DNA from: Burkholderia sp. BCC0322
Lineage (GTDB): Bacteria > Pseudomonadota > Gammaproteobacteria > Burkholderiales > Burkholderiaceae
NCBI RefSeq assembly: GCF_902833045.1
Contig: NZ_CADFDU010000002.1
Coordinates: 1 to 64,000, forward strand
Length of the DNA: 64,000 nucleotides
Reading direction: 5' to 3'
A program made the position numbers and the translations under genes. This document shows, one piece after another, positions 62,061 through 64,000 of this stretch; the stretch's first letter is position 1, and the number at the start of each line of letters is the position of its first letter. Under the pieces are notes generated by a model. It saw nothing but the letters and a program-made list of their open reading frames with translations, was not told the origin of the DNA and searched no databases.

Positions 62061-63455
62061 TCATCTCCGTTGGAAATCGGGCGATACGAGCAGCAGTGCG
62101 AGCGACGTGGTCGCGCTTTCGGCGCGCGACAACGCAGTCGCCGTCGGCGCGCTCAACGAACCGGCGAGCAGCGTGTTGCCGAGCGCACGCGGGTCGAGCC
62201 GGTCGCCCGTGCGCGCGGCCAGCCGCTGCGCGAGCTCGACACGGCGTACGAGCGCGTCGGGCGCGGCCCAGCTCGCGGCAACATCGTCGTAACCGGCCGG
62301 CGAGCCGGGCCGCCACACCGGCTGGCCAAGCTGCGTGAGCAGCGGCGCGACCTTCAGGTCGCCCGTGTCGTGCCAGCCGAGCCCTCGCAGCGACGACACG
62401 GCCCACTCCCACGGCGTCTTGAACTTGCGGTTGACCGGCGCCCACGCCTCGGGCGCATCGACGAGCACGCGATAGACGGTCGGCAAATCGCCGCCGCTCG
62501 CATCGAACGCGCGGGCGAGCCGATCGGTCAGCGCGGGCGGCGGATTGTCGGCGACGAAATGACGGGCAAGCTGGAACGCGATATGCCGGCCGGTCGCCTC
62601 CGAATGCGCGAGGTCGTGCAGGATCGCGCGCGCCTGCGCTTCGCCGGGCTGGTCGTAGCTGCGCCCCATTACGTTACGCACGCCGGGCTCGTGCAGTTTC
62701 GGGCGAAACACGAACGCGCCGGGCGCCGCATCGCCGGGCTGCGGGCCGCGCCCGCCGGCGATGCTCCAGCCGGTCAGCGCGCGTGCGAATTCCGTCACGT
62801 CGGCTTGCGTGTAACCCGTGCGTACGCCGAGCGTGTGCAACTCCATGATTTCGCGCGCGAGATTCTCGTTGAGCCCCCGTCTGGCCGCCGGATTGCGTGC
62901 CTCGGCACGCAGCGCGGCCGGGCTGTCGGGGCCGACCGAGCGCGCCTGGTCGAGGAAGAGCTGCATCGCGGGATGCTGTTCGACGGCAACCAGCATGTCC
63001 TCGAAACGGCCGAGCACGTGCGGGCGGATCGCGTCGCGTTCGAACGCGCCCGCGTAGGCCGCCACCGGCCCCTTGTCGACCGACACCGCGAAATGGTTCG
63101 CCCAGAAATGCACGAGACGCTCGACGAACGGCGCGGGCGTATTCAGCGCACTGTTCATCCGCGCGACGACGGCGCTGCGGTACGTGTCGTTGCCGTCGCG
63201 CCGGATCGACTGCTCGGTCGCGCGCTTCGTCGCCGGATCGTTGCCGGTCATCGCATTGCGCGCGTTAGCAAAGCGCGTCGCGAGCGCGACCGCGTCGGGT
63301 TCGCCGGCCCACGCGGCCGGCCGCGCGTCGTAACGGTCGAATTGCGCGACGAGCGCCGCCTTCGGGTCGGCAGGCGGCGCTTCGTCGGCGCGCGCGCCGA
63401 GACCGAAGCGGTTCAGCGCGATGGCGGCCGGTGTGATGTCGTTCGGGTGGTCCAT
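62061..63455 (-). CDS. DUF1800 family protein
   Basis: 464 aa from ATG 63455. Motifs: ALNRFGLGARADEAP at the start, LVHFWANHFAVSVDKGPVAA, NENLAREIMELHTLGVRTGY and ARHFVADNPPPALTDRLARA. No signal peptide is obvious at this start; homologues vary. DUF1800 and DUF1501 genes almost always occur as a pair, as here, with a four-base or shorter junction. Role unknown, possibly linked to extracellular phosphonate or lipid handling. Confidence 0.87.
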   Translation of the reverse strand: MDHPNDITPAAIALNRFGLGARADEAPPADPKAALVAQFDRYDARPAAWAGEPDAVALATRFANARNAMTGNDPATKRATEQSIRRDGNDTYRSAVVARMNSALNTPAPFVERLVHFWANHFAVSVDKGPVAAYAGAFERDAIRPHVLGRFEDMLVAVEQHPAMQLFLDQARSVGPDSPAALRAEARNPAARRGLNENLAREIMELHTLGVRTGYTQADVTEFARALTGWSIAGGRGPQPGDAAPGAFVFRPKLHEPGVRNVMGRSYDQPGEAQARAILHDLAHSEATGRHIAFQLARHFVADNPPPALTDRLARAFDASGGDLPTVYRVLVDAPEAWAPVNRKFKTPWEWAVSSLRGLGWHDTGDLKVAPLLTQLGQPVWRPGSPAGYDDVAASWAAPDALVRRVELAQRLAARTGDRLDPRALGNTLLAGSLSAPTATALSRAESATTSLALLLVSPDFQRR

Positions 63456-63865
63456 GAAAGGGCTCTCGCGATGCGTACCCGTGTTTAACGTCGGTCGGCG
63501 GGAAATCCGTCGCGCGGAAGGCAAATATTTCGGGTTTGTCTCGCGGGTTTGTCTCGCGGCTTTGAATGCGTGCGTGTTGCAGCTCGAATTTCAATCACGG
63601 ATTCGACTGACGGTTACTGACGGTTGCGGCGAATCGGGGGCGCTCGGCCGCCGTACCGCCGTATCGCCGCTCCGTGCGTTGCCGGAGGCTGGGCATGCTT
63701 CGAAATACGGATGAAAGGTGTTTCACCTTTCGCAAACCTGACCGGCTCGGATCGGCGCGCTCGCTCGCGGATGCCCGGCACCTGCGAATCACCGCTTGCC
63801 GCGTCGAAGCCGCCAGGCGCTTGCCCTTCGCGAAAAGCGATCTAGACTCGTGTAACGACGTTCGC
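63456..63865. other. gene-free stretch upstream of the DUF1800 gene
   Basis: About 400 bases, GC-rich with a palindromic patch near 63640-63665 (CGGCCGCCGTACCGCCG). It should hold the promoter of the DUF1800/DUF1501 unit. No gene recognised. Confidence 0.4.
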
Positions 63866-64000
63866 ATGAAAAACGACGCGTGTGCCCTCAAGCGCAATCA
63901 CGGCGAAATCGTTCGGTTCGTCGAATCGCATCGGGCGTCGCGCGTCGGCAGCAAGGCGACCGTTCTTGCAGCCACCGCTCGCCACGTCTCGCGTCGACGT
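63866..64000 (+). CDS. possible start of a gene cut by the window end
   Basis: An ATG at 63866 opens a frame (MKNDACALKRNHGEIVRFVE, then more basic residues) that stays open to the last base. No ribosome site is strong and no family is recognised in the ~45 residues visible. It is reported only as a possibility. Confidence 0.25.
   Translation, partial: MKNDACALKRNHGEIVRFVESHRASRVGSKATVLAATARHVSRRR

Noticed and set aside
60834-63488. 884-aa plus-strand frame
   Set aside because: Antisense to DUF1501 and DUF1800 genes; no domain.

Overview
The window is high-GC proteobacterial DNA of Burkholderia type, most likely a Burkholderia cepacia complex chromosome. This is inferred from strongly GC-biased third codon positions, long GC-rich antisense shadow frames, a second initiation factor IF-1 next to a cold shock gene, and the gene families present. 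No rRNA, tRNA or CRISPR array was seen.

Layout. Positions 1-1500 are accessory: a frameshifted IS30-type transposase fragment and two small hypothetical genes with lower GC. Positions 1.5-7.0 kb are ordinary chromosomal genes: a GNAT acetyltransferase, two LysE-type exporters, an Lrp/AsnC regulator, a lipoprotein with 32 Gly-Thr-Ser repeats, and two small membrane proteins.

From 7.1 to 54.7 kb the window is dominated by a nearly complete aerobic steroid-nucleus (9,10-seco) degradation locus, interrupted by unrelated genes at 18.2-22.0 kb and 41.9-46.3 kb. Ring A/B attack uses KstD (50.4 kb), KshA (22.3 kb) and KshB (48.8 kb). The seco-steroid phenol is hydroxylated by HsaAB (52.2 and 49.9 kb), cleaved by HsaC (40.9 kb) and hydrolysed by HsaD (10.3 kb). 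HsaE, HsaG and HsaF (15.3-18.0 kb) process the C5-C6 fragment. The remaining C/D-ring acid (HIP) is activated by FadD3 (47.2 kb) and degraded by a tightly packed minus-strand operon at 27.1-41.8 kb: IpdA, IpdB, enoyl-CoA hydratases, IpdC, EchA20, four acyl-CoA dehydrogenases, two thiolases, a MaoC hydratase and two SDRs. ETF subunits (7.7-9.4 kb) can take electrons from the dehydrogenases. DUF1302, DUF1329, a YCF48-like beta-propeller and an MMPL/RND protein are interleaved and may form an envelope steroid-handling system.

The stretch 41.9-47.2 kb is a hotspot of insertion and decay inside the locus. It holds a low-GC TPR-GSCFA gene, a second, internally deleted copy of the ipdA-hsaC-promoter segment, the dead tail of a trypsin-like protease, a FitAB/VapBC toxin-antitoxin pair, an outer-membrane-type protein and the 5' stub of an SDR gene.

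Beyond 54.9 kb the content is ordinary: a VOC protein, a LysR regulator facing an MFS exporter, a DUF4377 lipoprotein, a truncated LuxR-type regulator, a complete tyrosine recombinase, an LprI-like protein, a YXWGXW lipoprotein and a DUF1501/DUF1800 pair.
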